From: Brachionus plicatilis
Taxonomy: Eukaryota > Rotifera > Eurotatoria > Ploima > Brachionidae
Direction: 5' to 3'
Assembly (NCBI GenBank): GCA_010279815.1
Contig: QEOQ01000707.1
Coordinates: 611,552 to 646,534, forward strand
Length of the DNA stretch: 34,983 nucleotides
Part shown: positions 21,373 to 31,903 of the stretch, piece after piece
How the letters are laid out: every line of letters starts with the position of its first letter
How positions within the stretch are numbered: the first letter of the stretch is position 1
Position numbers and translations under genes: made by a program
The notes under the pieces: model-generated
Told to the model about the DNA's origin: nothing
The model's input: only the letters and a program-made list of their open reading frames with translations
Database searches by the model: none

Positions 21373-24238
21373 AATGTATTTTAAAAAAGACAAATTTGAC
21401 TTTTTCATCATTTAGAAAAAAAATTTAAATTTGAATAATTTATTATCAAAATTTATAAAACTCGTGTAAAAAATTTTCAATCATCAATTTTATTAGAATA
21501 AATTAATATGTTTTTTTGTGATTCTAAATTAACTATTTGTATGACATTTAAATATAATTAAAGCACTGATTTACTACATGGATTTTAAGAATTCGAATTC
21601 TTAAGCAATTTATTTTTTAATTTAAACGAATTTATTTTTTAAGTCGAGCCTTAAGGGCAAGAATAAAATTTAAAAATAGGATCTAATTTTCTATTTTTAA
21701 AAAAAATTAAAAATTAAATAAAAAAGTACGATTTGAAGTAGACCACATAATTGTTAAAAATAGAGGCCAAACGCCGACATTTACTTAAATTAAATTGATT
21801 AATTTATTAAAAGAAAATTTTTTTATCTATTATTAAAGATTTTAAACAGTTGAGGTGATTTATTTTCAATTGACCTCTATTATAATGTGACCAATGAAAC
21901 CTTTAAAATAGTCATACCAAAGTACCATTTGTTTGAAAAATTTCATTTCAATTTTAAATAATGATTTGTAAATTTTCTTAATAAATATTAAATAAATAAA
22001 ATAAAAAAGTCTGATTTTTTTAAATTATTTAAAGTATTCATTTTACATTAAAGTAGCACAATGTTTTCAGTCAAAAAAGTACCAAATTTGTTACATTTTC
22101 TTATTTCTCTTATTTCATAAAAGGACATTTTTAAAAATCAATAAAATGTTCTTAAATTTCAAGCTAAATGTAAACTTGTTTTTAAAATAAATAAAGACAA
22201 AATTTGGTAGGTTTAAGCTTTTTTCTTAGTTTTTGTCAGACTAGTTTATAATTCACAGTTTTAAGTCTAAGTCACAAAAATTTAAGTAAAAGTTATGACT
22301 TGCACAAAAATTTTTATCAATACCTGCTTCATCTGGACCAGTTGAAAGAATTTTTTTCTAAATCTGGTTACATTAACAGACCACATAGGTCAAGATTAAC
22401 AGCCTGGAATTTGGAATCAACTTAGAAAATTTAGAAGTCATTGACTTGACTTGACTTAGGACTTGTGACTTAAAAACAAGTCTGATTATTATTTATTTTA
22501 AGAAAAGTAAGTTTATAAATTAAAAATAAATTTATAATAGGATTTTAAATAAATAAAATATTTTTTGACAATTTTTGTTTTTTTAAATATTTTCATCTTA
22601 GCAAAATTATTTCTTGTTTATTACTAATTTAATTGATCAATTTATTTTAATTTTGTTCAAACTGTTCCAATAGCTTAAATTCCTCCAAAACTGAATTATA
22701 AGAATTATTAAATTTTTTTCACTAAAAATGAACATTGACACAATCCACAAAACGTTAAACATTCAAAAAAGGTGAACAAAAAATTCGGGAATAATTTCCT
22801 GTTTAAATTAATTCTTTTTCGGTTATTTTTCGGATTTAATTTATTTTGGAAATAATTTGCTATATATGGTGATAATTTCCAGTAAAAATAAATTTCGGGA
22901 ATTAAAAAAAAAGGATATAATTTACAAAACAAAATAACAATTTGTATCAGTTTTGATTAAAATTTTTCATCGCTTTAAAATATATTATAAAAAAAAGTTT
23001 TAAAGTTTATTCAGGAAATATTTTAACACACATTTTGGGTCTATAGTAATAAATGGCCAGTTGGTAACAAATTCTGTGACCGGTACCCTTCACCTTAAAT
23101 ATCTGAAAAAGGCTGGTCACCTGTCACTATTGATTCCAAATTTTTATCGATTTATGAAAATAAAAAACATAAAATTCAGGATAAAGGAGATAAAAATAAA
23201 AAAGAAAAAAGTTAAAAGCTGATAGAAATGGGACAATTAAGTTAACCCTTTTGATATTCACCATTTACCCGTCGTAATAAATGGGTGAATCAATACTTTG
23301 AGACAAAATTGTTGATAAAATTTGAGTTTTTCAGTTCTTTTATTTTAAGTTTTTTATTCATTGTTATGCTTGGCCTTACCTGGGGACCAATTTTGCAATA
23401 AATTTAAACTTAAGCAAATTATGATGAGAAATTCGAAATTCGATCGTCCAAATTGCCCCAAGATTTTTTCTCACCCATAAAGACCGATCGGCTAACCAGG
23501 TGAGGGGCAATTAGGTTAATAGGGTTTATGAAGGTAATTATGAATTCAACTATAAATTAAAATATTTTTACAAATTAAAAAAATAAAAATTTACTTCATG
23601 ACTCTAATTTTATACGACTGATCCCCAACAATATTATTCTTGTAGAAAATTTTGCAAGCTTTCAGAAATGTCTCTAGTTTTTGTCCAGGAAAATTTCATC
23701 TATTAAAGAAGATGTTAGGTAGATGACAAAAAAGAGATAAAAGATAGGAAAAATAAATATATTAAATATTTAAAAAATGGTTTCTATTTTTTTACAAAAA
23801 TAAAAATGCCAAATGTTATTTGAAAAAACAATCATGCAAAATAAATGCTGAAAAATTATACTGTTGATAAGAAATAATTGTTGAAAGAATATTCTGTAGA
23901 TAAATTTTTGGTTGACAAAACAAACAGTTGATTTTATCCGCCCTCGAAAGATAAATTAGGAATGAAAATATTTTTTTCTGAAAAATTAGAAAAGATACCA
24001 TTAGATATCTGAAACTTGCTGCTGATTTTAAAAGTATCTCTCGGCAATAAAGTGTTAGGAATTATATCGTAAAGAAGCCTATATTTATTTATTTATGTCA
24101 CTCTGTTAGCTCAAGATATCCAAAAAATAACTTTTTTCAATATTTTGGGTCTTCAAAAATATAACAAATGTTGTTTTTAAATATTAATGAGTGGTAAAAA
24201 TAAGAAAAACTCTAATTTAATAAATTTATTGTCAAAAC
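21373..24238. other. Intergenic region, one hAT-derived element
   Basis: No gene is recognisable. It holds the 248 bp hAT-like element at 22237-22484. Around 23230-23540 the sequence is locally less AT-rich and has a partial palindrome (ATTCACCATTTACCC to AAATGGGTGAAT near 23259-23290), but nothing I can classify. Open frames at 22708-22932 and 23816-24001 are low-complexity and show no family resemblance. Confidence 0.55.
22237..22484 (+). mobile_element. Short hAT-derived element with transposase C-terminus (copy 2)
   Basis: The ends are inverted: CAGACTAGTTTATAATTCAC on the left, and CAGACTTGTTTTTAAGTCAC on the complementary strand at the right. Inside, 22324-22427 encodes a decayed hAT C-terminal dimerisation motif: PASSGPVERIF, then after a one-base shift SKSGYINRPHRSRLTAWNLES, corresponding to the family's S.SERVFS.AG.I....R.RL....E pattern. 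It is thus an internally deleted derivative of an autonomous hAT element. Related sequence occurs at 1207-1305. The 8 bp target-site duplication expected for hAT is not evident. Confidence 0.65.
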
Positions 24239-25779
24239 TCATGTTTTTCTTTTTTTAATTTGACTTTTATTGTTTGTTCTGTTCATCCATGGAAGTAGAT
24301 TTTCATTTTCTTTTGTTCGTTTAATACGAATCATTTTTTTGTGTTTTTTCTTTGATTCCTTGAATAAAATTAATTAAAAAAAAATTCAATTTTTAAAAAA
24401 TTTTAGTAATTTTAATACCTTGACTAAAACATCCCTCTTCGGTAACCATTCTTTTCTTGCATTTTCAAGATCAAAATCTTTCGCTCTACAAAAATAATTG
24501 ATGGCATCTTTTAACTGAGTGTCTTGGTCAAAATCTGGCAAAAACGTTTTTTTTTCGTTTAGATTTTTTCCAATTTTGGCCGGGACTCTCGGTATTTCTT
24601 TCTTATGAGCCAAATTGTCTTCATCTTCTTCAGTTTCAGTTTCAGAAGACGAATAATTTGATTTCTTTGACTTATCGAAACCAAAGCTTTTCATAAAATT
24701 ATTATTTTTAAATTCGTTTTTGGCAACGGTATCCTCATATATTTCAGTATCGGCATCAAATTCATTTTCATCCGTAAATTTGAATTTAAACACGTCATTA
24801 GACGAAAATAAATCTTTTATATTTGGCTCAACTTGGAAAAATTTTTCGCCATCTCCTTTTTTTTTTTCTCCTTCTAATTTAGCTTCACTTTCAGACTCAT
24901 CATTTTTTTCATCATCACTTTCAGATTCATCATTTTTTTCATCAATTCTTTCATCATCACTTTCAGATTCATCATTTTCATCAATTCTTTCATCTTCACT
25001 TGACTCTACCGAACTGTGATCGCTCTCAGATTCCTTAACTTCATAAACTCTATGATTTGACTTTGTTGGGTCATAGCGAACAATTTTATTTCGCTCTATT
25101 CCGCTTTCAATAGCTAATTTGTTCAATTTGAATTTTTTCAAGTCACTTTCCTTGTCCATTAAACTTTTAGGCCTAATAATTTGTTTGCCAGTAATTTCTT
25201 CCAAAATTTTTAATGAATTCAAATTTTCGTTTTTTAGCTTTTTTTTGCTTGTTTTTTCTTGATCTAATTTTCCAGCTGAGCCTCCTTCGTCTTCGACGAA
25301 ACGATCGTCTATTTTAAAACGCGAATCATCATTTGAAAATTTTGATTTAAGGTAAATAAGCTTTAAAAATCTTGAATATCATTTAATATATTTAATTTAT
25401 TGTAGCTTACCTGATTTGCTTTATTCTCATCCAATTTTAGCTTTGATTCAAACATTTCTACAGCTCCTTTTTTTTGATGGCCATCTTTTTCGTTAAAAGT
25501 ATCTGAATCCGAATCGGATTCAATTAATTTAAATTTTTTATTTCCGATCGCATTTTTAGCTTTCAAAGTAGCTGAATTTGTTACCATATACTTTTCTTCT
25601 TCGTCCTCAGATCCAGATTCACTGAATATGACTTTTTTGGGCTTTTTGTCATTTAAATCCAAGCCATTTAAACTCGACCGGACCAGACTTTTTTTATTTT
25701 TGAATTCATTTAATTTTTCTTTTAATGATTCTAGTCTCCTTTTGTTAGATTCTTCGATTTTCAATTTTTTTGAGTCCAT
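24239..25779 (-). CDS. NOL8: NOL8-like nucleolar protein lacking the RRM, 3 exons
   Basis: Exons on the minus strand are 25411-25779, 24419-25360 and 24239-24358, with introns of 50 and 60 nt, giving 476 residues. NOL8 is a nucleolar protein implicated in ribosome biogenesis. The match covers the C-terminal half of vertebrate NOL8: NKRRLESLKEKLNEFKNKKS with KKVIFSESGSEDEEE, then FSNDDSRFKIDDRF, then RYDPTKSNHRVYEV, and a basic C-terminus containing ARKEWLPKRD and KKKHKKM. Between them lies a tandem acidic repeat of ESESDDE/RIDE/KNDE units at about 24885-25010. Vertebrate NOL8 starts with an RNA-recognition motif and is over 1000 residues; here an in-frame TGA sits 12 bases upstream of the ATG and no RRM exon is visible upstream, so the protein appears to consist of the C-terminal region only. 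An undetected distant RRM exon is possible. Confidence 0.75.
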
Positions 25780-27170
25780 TTTCTTTAATCAAGTCCTAAA
25801 TAATTTAATATTCAAGTAAATATTCTTAAAACATGTTTATTTTAAATTTTATTAGAAACTACTTATAAAAATACATTCATATATTTATTTAAAAAATTGA
25901 AAATTAATTTAACTTAACAATTTTTTACTTTCTAAAAATTTTAAATTTGCCGAAAAAAAATTCGTTAACAATGTTTATAAACTGGGTTAACAAAATAAAA
26001 CGCTAGACATAACTATCAGAAGATAACTCTGCTGCCAGTTTTGTTCCAAACTTTACGACCTAATTTTTTTGGAAATTAAAAATATTGAATGTTTAAGTGT
26101 AAAATTTAATCTATCAAAATAATTAAAATTAAATAATAATTAAATATACAAAATTCTAATCTAAAATTTAAGTAAATCTCAGACATTGTGAATTTCTAAA
26201 CAAGCATTAAATCATAAAAATTAAAAAATAAAAGTAAACGAACATAACCCAGCGACCATACAGCGCATTTTTTAGAGTTTGAATGTGACATGAGTGCAGG
26301 TCACTCAAAAAAACAGACCCACACTTATCTTACATTTTTTGCGTGAGAAAATTTAAAATAATTAAAATTTTAATCAGAGGCCAGGAGATAATCAATATAA
26401 AAAACTTTCATATTTTATTTATTGATTGTTGATGGGTATTACTTTTATCTTTAATATCCTTAGCCGCATAGGCTTTATAAATATTATGGGTAAAGATTCT
26501 AAATGAAAACAAGTTATTTATTATATCCATTCGGTAGTTTAAAAGTACAAAAAAAGCAAAAAAAGTTATTTCAATTTAAAATTTTTTAATTTTTTTTTTC
26601 TTCTTAGAAATTAAATTTTGATAACAAAAATGAAACTTTAATTTTGCATAAAATAAACATGATAAATTAAAGTCTTGTAGGTTCTTGTAGGTTAAAATAT
26701 GAACTTTCAGAAAATGCGCCTGTTGTATAGTGCTCATGATAGCTGAGATATCAATCAGAAAAGATGATCAACTTACTCTGGTTTGATCGCGTGGAATTTT
26801 TGAAAAAAAGGCTCCTCATGAAATTAAGATGCTAAAAAATATTATACTAAAAATTTTGGTCATGTCTGTAGGCTTACCGCTGAGATGTTACATTTTAAGG
26901 TTTTTATCAAAAATATTGATTAATCTTAAATTAAAACATTAAGTAAATTAAGTTTAGGAAAAAATATTATCTAGAGTAAAATATTATTTTATGAGTAGCT
27001 TACCCAACTTAGAACTCAATAGTTGGTTTTTTTCCTAATAATATTTTTTGCTCAATTCGTTTTTTCCACCTCAGAAAACCAAAAAAAAGAAGTTCAAATG
27101 AAACATTAAAAACACCTCCGAAAACTTATAGAAAAATAAAAAATTCAAAATTCATACTTATATTAAGAAT

Positions 27171-27597
27171 TAGTAGTAGTAGTAGTAAAAATAATCTGCA
27201 ACTTGAATAAGATTCAAGCAAGCTCTACTGAGCTGTAGCAGATACTTCGCGATTTTCAAAGAGCCACTTGTCAAGTTTCGATTTGAAACAGTTCAAACTT
27301 TTTGCTTCGACCAAATCCACCGGCAGACTGTTCCAATCGTTCACAAACCTATTAACAAAAAATTTAAATCTTGGTAAACAATTCCTAACTTGCTCTCGAT
27401 GCATTGATTTTCTGTGCCTTCTTAAATTGTAGCTTGATTCATAACCGATTTCAAGTCCATTTACAAAATTCACTTTCTCTAGATTGTTTGCCAATTTGTA
27501 CATTTGAATTAGATCTCCCCATAGTCTCCTTGTTTTTAGATCACTAAATCCAAGTTTTTTTAAAAATTTGCGCATAGTCAAGGTTTTTAAGCCCTGA
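27171..27597 (-). mobile_element. 5'-truncated non-LTR retrotransposon 3' end (copy 2)
   Basis: On the minus strand the frame ending at 27225 encodes the C-terminus of an ORF2 reverse transcriptase: KKLGFSDLKTRRLWGDLIQM, then NCLPRFKFFVNRFVNDWNSL, then VEAKSLNCFKSKLDKWL. The reading frame is intact to its stop. The match begins at about 27597, where the element is truncated. After the stop come the hairpin CTTGAAT CTT ATTCAAG (27202-27218) and a (TAC)n tail at 27171-27187. It is the same class as copy 1 but clearly a different sequence. It is unlikely to make a protein because the catalytic domain is absent. Confidence 0.85.
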
Positions 27598-28416
27598 AAT
27601 AAGTTTTGTGGCTCTTCTCTAATTTTTTAAAAATTAAAAATACTTTGATTTGCTCCAGAACAATCATTAAAAAACTGAAAAGTATTTTTTAAATATAGTG
27701 AAGAACCCTTCTATATTTGTGACCAAAGTTGAAATTAATTTAGAATTTTTGTTAGTAAATTATTTATTTTTATTCCAAAAAAAAAAATCCTGCTTGAGAG
27801 TGGATTTTTTTCCATCTTATTAAAAAAGTTTAGACAATTTTCATTCCAATTTTTTTTATTAAATTTCTTAAATTTTATTAATTTATCAGTTTAAATAATA
27901 AGCTTTCTAAAGTGCTTAAAATTTTAATATTGATTTCTTGCTAATATTTTATAATGTTAGAATATTTCTTCAACTTTTTGTTTGCTATTTCTTTCTTTAG
28001 TTAAGCTTACCACACTAATGACTTTTTTAAGAGATGTAATTCCAAAGTTGTTCAGATATAAACCTTTGATTAGTTAATTTTTTTTCTTTTTCCTTTTTTT
28101 TCTTTTTTTAAGAAACAAATTAAAATAAAATAACTAATTTAAGATGCGAATAAATTTGAGGTCACGAGAGAATGGAATAATTAATCTATAAATTATTGGT
28201 TCATAGAATATGGACAATTATTTGATAAGAGAACTTTAAAGGGTATCATTTGGAGTAGGCAAGTTTTTTTGCATTCATGAATAGTATCTAGAATAAATTT
28301 GGTAAGCAATTGACTATTTGAGAGGTGGAAAGAAATTATTGAGTTTGTTCTAAGAGCGTTTCTTTTATTTTACTCAATAACTTTATTATCAATTTAATTT
28401 ATATTACCCTTAATAT

Positions 28417-28597
28417 TGTTATAGGGCTGATTTACTAAGTTAGATCAGTTGTTAAGCATTACTCTACTTGTTGATAGATATGATATATTATGGTTTTTTA
28501 ATATATTATATTAATTGGTATTACTAGGCAACTCTAATTAATAGCTACGAGATGAATATGAATTAGGGATAGTATTTAAAAGGAATAGATTTTTGGT
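28417..28597 (+). repeat. Direct repeat, candidate 5' LTR
   Basis: This matches 29186-29366 with three substitutions and no gaps. Similarity stops at TTTTTGGT. The following TGGTAAAGAG resembles an initiator-Met tRNA primer binding site only loosely, so the true LTR end is not settled. Confidence 0.7.
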
Positions 28598-29185
28598 AAA
28601 GAGTGGAAGCAAGAATTGAACAAGTCGACAATGAGTTAAAAGAATTAGTTAATCAAGTTGCCCAGTAATTGAGTCCAAATGAACCAAGTCGAGATTTTGA
28701 GATGAATATTTCGAAAAGAATTACTATGTTGCGGATACAGAGTTGGGTTTGAACTTTTGGAAGAAAGACTATTCGATTTTTTTGACATCTATTTCTGTTC
28801 GTTTTGTCATTTTGTACTGAATTTCACAAAACCTTCTATTTATTTCTTTTATTTATTATTTTTAAGTTCTGTTGTCAAGTTGTTAATTAGAGGCCTAGGG
28901 TTTGTTTAAATGATCTACTGAGGCTCCTATAGAGCTGGTAGATACGCTGTGCCTCCTCGTAGTGGACTACGAACAGCTACTTTCCTGAAGAGGGATCGTC
29001 AGGCGTACCACAGGAAACGGGAGACGGTGTGTAAATCTTCGAGATTGACCTGCAGCCGTAGTAGACACAGTTCAACGCAGAATTCTGTGACTGAATTCAA
29101 TGCGGTTTGAGGATTGCTGATTCTGTGAATTCTGTGAATCAGGCACCTCAGCGATGAGGACATCGCTTATTAACAAGGGGGAGTA

Positions 29186-29366
29186 TGTTATAGGGCTGAT
29201 TTACTAAGTTAGATCAGTTGATAAGCATTACTCTACTTGTTGATAGATATGATATATTATGGTTATTTAATATATTATATTAATTGGTATTACTAGGCAA
29301 CTCTAATTAATAGTTACGAGATGAATATGAATTAGGGATAGTATTTAAAAGGAATAGATTTTTGGT
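29186..29366 (+). repeat. Direct repeat, candidate 3' LTR
   Basis: This is the second copy of the 181 bp repeat. It is directly preceded by the purine tract ending GGGGGAGTA. The sequence downstream to about 29465 may also belong to the LTR but has no counterpart in the left copy. Confidence 0.7.
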
Positions 29367-29591
29367 TAAATCGTGGTTCTGTTTGTATAAAATGAAACGA
29401 TTTAAAACAATCCAATCTTTTCTTGATACAATGAATACAAAGAAGAAAATCACACTACAACTATCAAAAATCAAAAATCAAAAATCTATTTTTTAATCTG
29501 ATATTCAATTTTTGACCAAAAAATTTTTTTCTTGATAAATTTTAATTTTAAATAATTTTTATTGTAATAAAAAAATTGTTTTTTATTAGTT

Positions 29592-31903
29592 TTACTTTAA
29601 ATATTTTTTTGGAAAGATAACAAAAATTTGTACAAAAAAAAAGCCTATCGATGAAAACAGAGCACCACACACAAGAATAATCTTGTTTCCAAACGTTGAT
29701 GTCAAAAATGACATAAAAGAGGAAACGATAGTTTGAGATAAAAAATGACAAGAGCCAAGTATTGCGCAATCGATTCCAAAGCCTCTTTTTGATCCTGGCA
29801 ATCCACCTGAGCACAAAACAAATTGTTTATCATTATGAAATTCATACAATAATTGATATGGAATGGTTGTTAGTGTTGTAAGCATGAAACCAAAACATGA
29901 ACAAAATGGAAGAATGGTAACCATGCTATTTAGATAAAAAATAGTCACGCAGCAAAAAATATAAAAGAAAAATGTGAATAAAAACAAAGTCTTGGGCGTA
30001 TATTTTTCCATTAGAAATTTTTCAACAACAACTTAAAATACAAATTTTCACAATTAATCAAATTTTTAAATTTTAATGATTTACTTGCTGAGACTGCAGA
30101 ACTAATTGAATAAGTAAGTAAACACCATGACCCCATTTTAATTCCATATTCATACATCATAAAATCAGTTGAATCTCGATCAGCTGACGGATCTCCATGG
30201 TAAATATTCTTGATTTAAATTATTTGTTTGAAATTAAATTTTTTCATTCTTTTTTTGAATTGAACTACCTGAGCAATATAATCCGTAAAAAACAATGTTG
30301 TTGAATAAAATGCAAGCCATCCTATTGTTTGACAAATAAATAGTCGTCTAAGCTCTGTAGGCATCTAAAATTACTGCTTAAGACCAATTAAAAAAATTTA
30401 GAGAATATGAGGCACTTGTTTTGCTTCAAAGTTTTTGCAGTGATAGTAAATTTTTGATTATTCAAAATTCAACAATTGAAAAAATTACCAAATTTATTTC
30501 TCAACACAACCTTAAACTCGTATTGGACCTTTAAATTATAATTGACACGGTTTATTTTCTAACAAAACAATTTTTAGCAAATTTATTATTATTAAATAGA
30601 TCAAAATAAAATATAATATTTAAGCTTTTTTGAATACTGATTTTAAATAAAAAATTTAAAGGACTTTTGAAAATTTAAAATTTTTTTTACTTTTTTCAAA
30701 AATTAAATTTTTTTTTTTTTAAATCAATTTAAAATAAAAAACTGTCTAAATAATTTAAAAATATATATTCTTATATTTTAATTAATGCTTTAAAAAACCT
30801 TGCTAAATTTATCAAGAAAAGAATTTGAATTAAATTTAGTGCCCCTTATCCTTTTTTTTAATTAAAATTACATTAAAGAAAGATTTTGTTAAATTTTTCA
30901 CGAAAGAATCATTTTTTTCCCCTGTCTCTTTTGAACCAAAAAAATCACCATCTACTATTTCATCTAAAATCAAAATAGATTAAAAAAAATATTCTTAGCA
31001 AAATAAATCAAATGTTATTACAAGTTGACTCAATCTCAAAAGGTTCTTCTCGAGCGGCTGTTAAAGTTAGATAAAGGCAAAAAATGAATATTATACTCAT
31101 GAGTACAAATAAAATTTGACTTTCGTCTCCCAGTATGGAAAGAAATGAATGCTTCCATTCAATTGCGGACAAAATGTAACCCAGTGATCCTCCGACGCCT
31201 CCAAGAAAAGCATGCAAATTCAGCGCCATGTGTTGATCTCTCGAATTGCATGAATCCAAAAGATATGCTCGCAAAGGACTGTCGCATGTATCAGCTGAAA
31301 AATCAAGAACTGTAACACCTATAGCTGTCAAAGCTATTCCATAAATTGGTATCTAGAATCTAGTTTACAATTGTATTATTAAAAAAAATAGCCAAAATAT
31401 TACTCTAGAAAAATCGTCACCTAGCCACATACCAAAATGACGACCTTTTAAAATCAATGATATGCCAATGTATGAAGCGATTCCCAAGGCGAAAATAAAT
31501 GGTCTTCTCCGGCCGTATTTGCTTTGACACCTATCGCTCCATGCTCCCAAAATAGGCTGAAACACAAAGCCGAATATTGGACTCAAAAAATAAACATATG
31601 AATAAATGTTATGTGACACATTTGATTCTAAAAGAATGGGCACGGTCAAAGCAATCTCCAGACTAAACACAAGCTCTATTCCGAAGTAGACAGCTCCCAT
31701 CTTGAGCAGTTCCAGTTTGGTTCGACTAGGTCTTTCATCTTTTAAAACAAGCATTTAAGATTCAAAATATTTATCTTGAAATGTTTTTTTTTGTGAAGAA
31801 ATAAACTAATTTGACAAAAAATTGACTTGGATTAAATAAAATTTTACTTACATTTAGACAGTTTTTCAAATTCAAATGAACCATGACTAATTATTGGCTC
31901 CAT
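29592..31903 (-). CDS. SLC45-family proton/sugar transporter, 7 exons
   Basis: Exons on the minus strand are 31852-31903, 31404-31738, 31022-31352, 30872-30963, 30269-30364, 30085-30208 and 29592-30031, giving 489 residues. SLC45 proteins are major-facilitator transporters related to plant sucrose/H+ symporters; animal members move sugars or affect organelle pH. The N-terminal half has the family marks SNVSHNIYSYVYFLSPIFGF and GAWSDRCQSKYGRRRPFIF; the last carries the MFS loop 2-3 motif at about residues 84-97. Next come LDFSADTCDSPLRAYLLDSC and HAFLGGVGGSLGYILSAIEW. A short hydrophilic central loop follows, then MPTELRRLFICQTIGWLAFY, FFTDYIAQ, YHGDPSA and YEYGIKMGSWCLL. Roughly 12 membrane segments are visible. 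The loop is much shorter than in vertebrate SLC45A1/A4. The first exon is short and the frame stays open upstream of its ATG, so an extra 5' exon is possible. I cannot say which paralogue it is. Confidence 0.85.

Larger units (their letters stand above)
28417..29366 (+). mobile_element. Short non-coding LTR-type retroelement
   Basis: Two direct repeats of 181 bp (28417-28597 and 29186-29366) start with TGTTATAGGG and differ at only three positions. The second is immediately preceded by the purine run AAGGGGGAGTA, the usual polypurine tract before a 3' LTR. The 588 bp between contain no long frame: only a 20-codon coiled-coil-like piece near 28606 and a GC-rich block (28890-29185) with the hairpin AGCGATG AGGA CATCGCT at its end. 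The right copy may continue to about 29465, where the sequence reads ACAACTATCA, a plausible LTR end; the left copy lacks this part. The polypurine style resembles Ty1/copia elements. It may be a TRIM-like non-autonomous element or an internally deleted one. Confidence 0.65.
25780..29591. other. Gene-free region rich in transposon remnants
   Basis: I see no host gene between NOL8 and the SLC45-like gene. The region contains possible terminal inverted repeats near 26257-26735, a non-LTR 3' end at 27171-27597, and a short LTR-type element at 28417-29366 or slightly longer. Stretches 27600-28400 and 25800-26250 are plain AT-rich sequence without recognisable content. Confidence 0.6.

Noticed and set aside
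23230..23540. Locally GC-richer stretch with GGGACAATTAAGTTAACCC and GGGGCAATTAGGTTAATAGGG
   Set aside because: The two similar pieces are direct and imperfect, the palindrome is partial, and no element boundaries could be defined.
24720..25019. Ser/Phe-rich plus-strand frame
   Set aside because: Antisense shadow of the acidic repeat in the NOL8-like gene.
29548..29814. Second minus-strand frame overlapping the SLC45-like last exon
   Set aside because: Out of frame with the spliced transporter and without any family resemblance.
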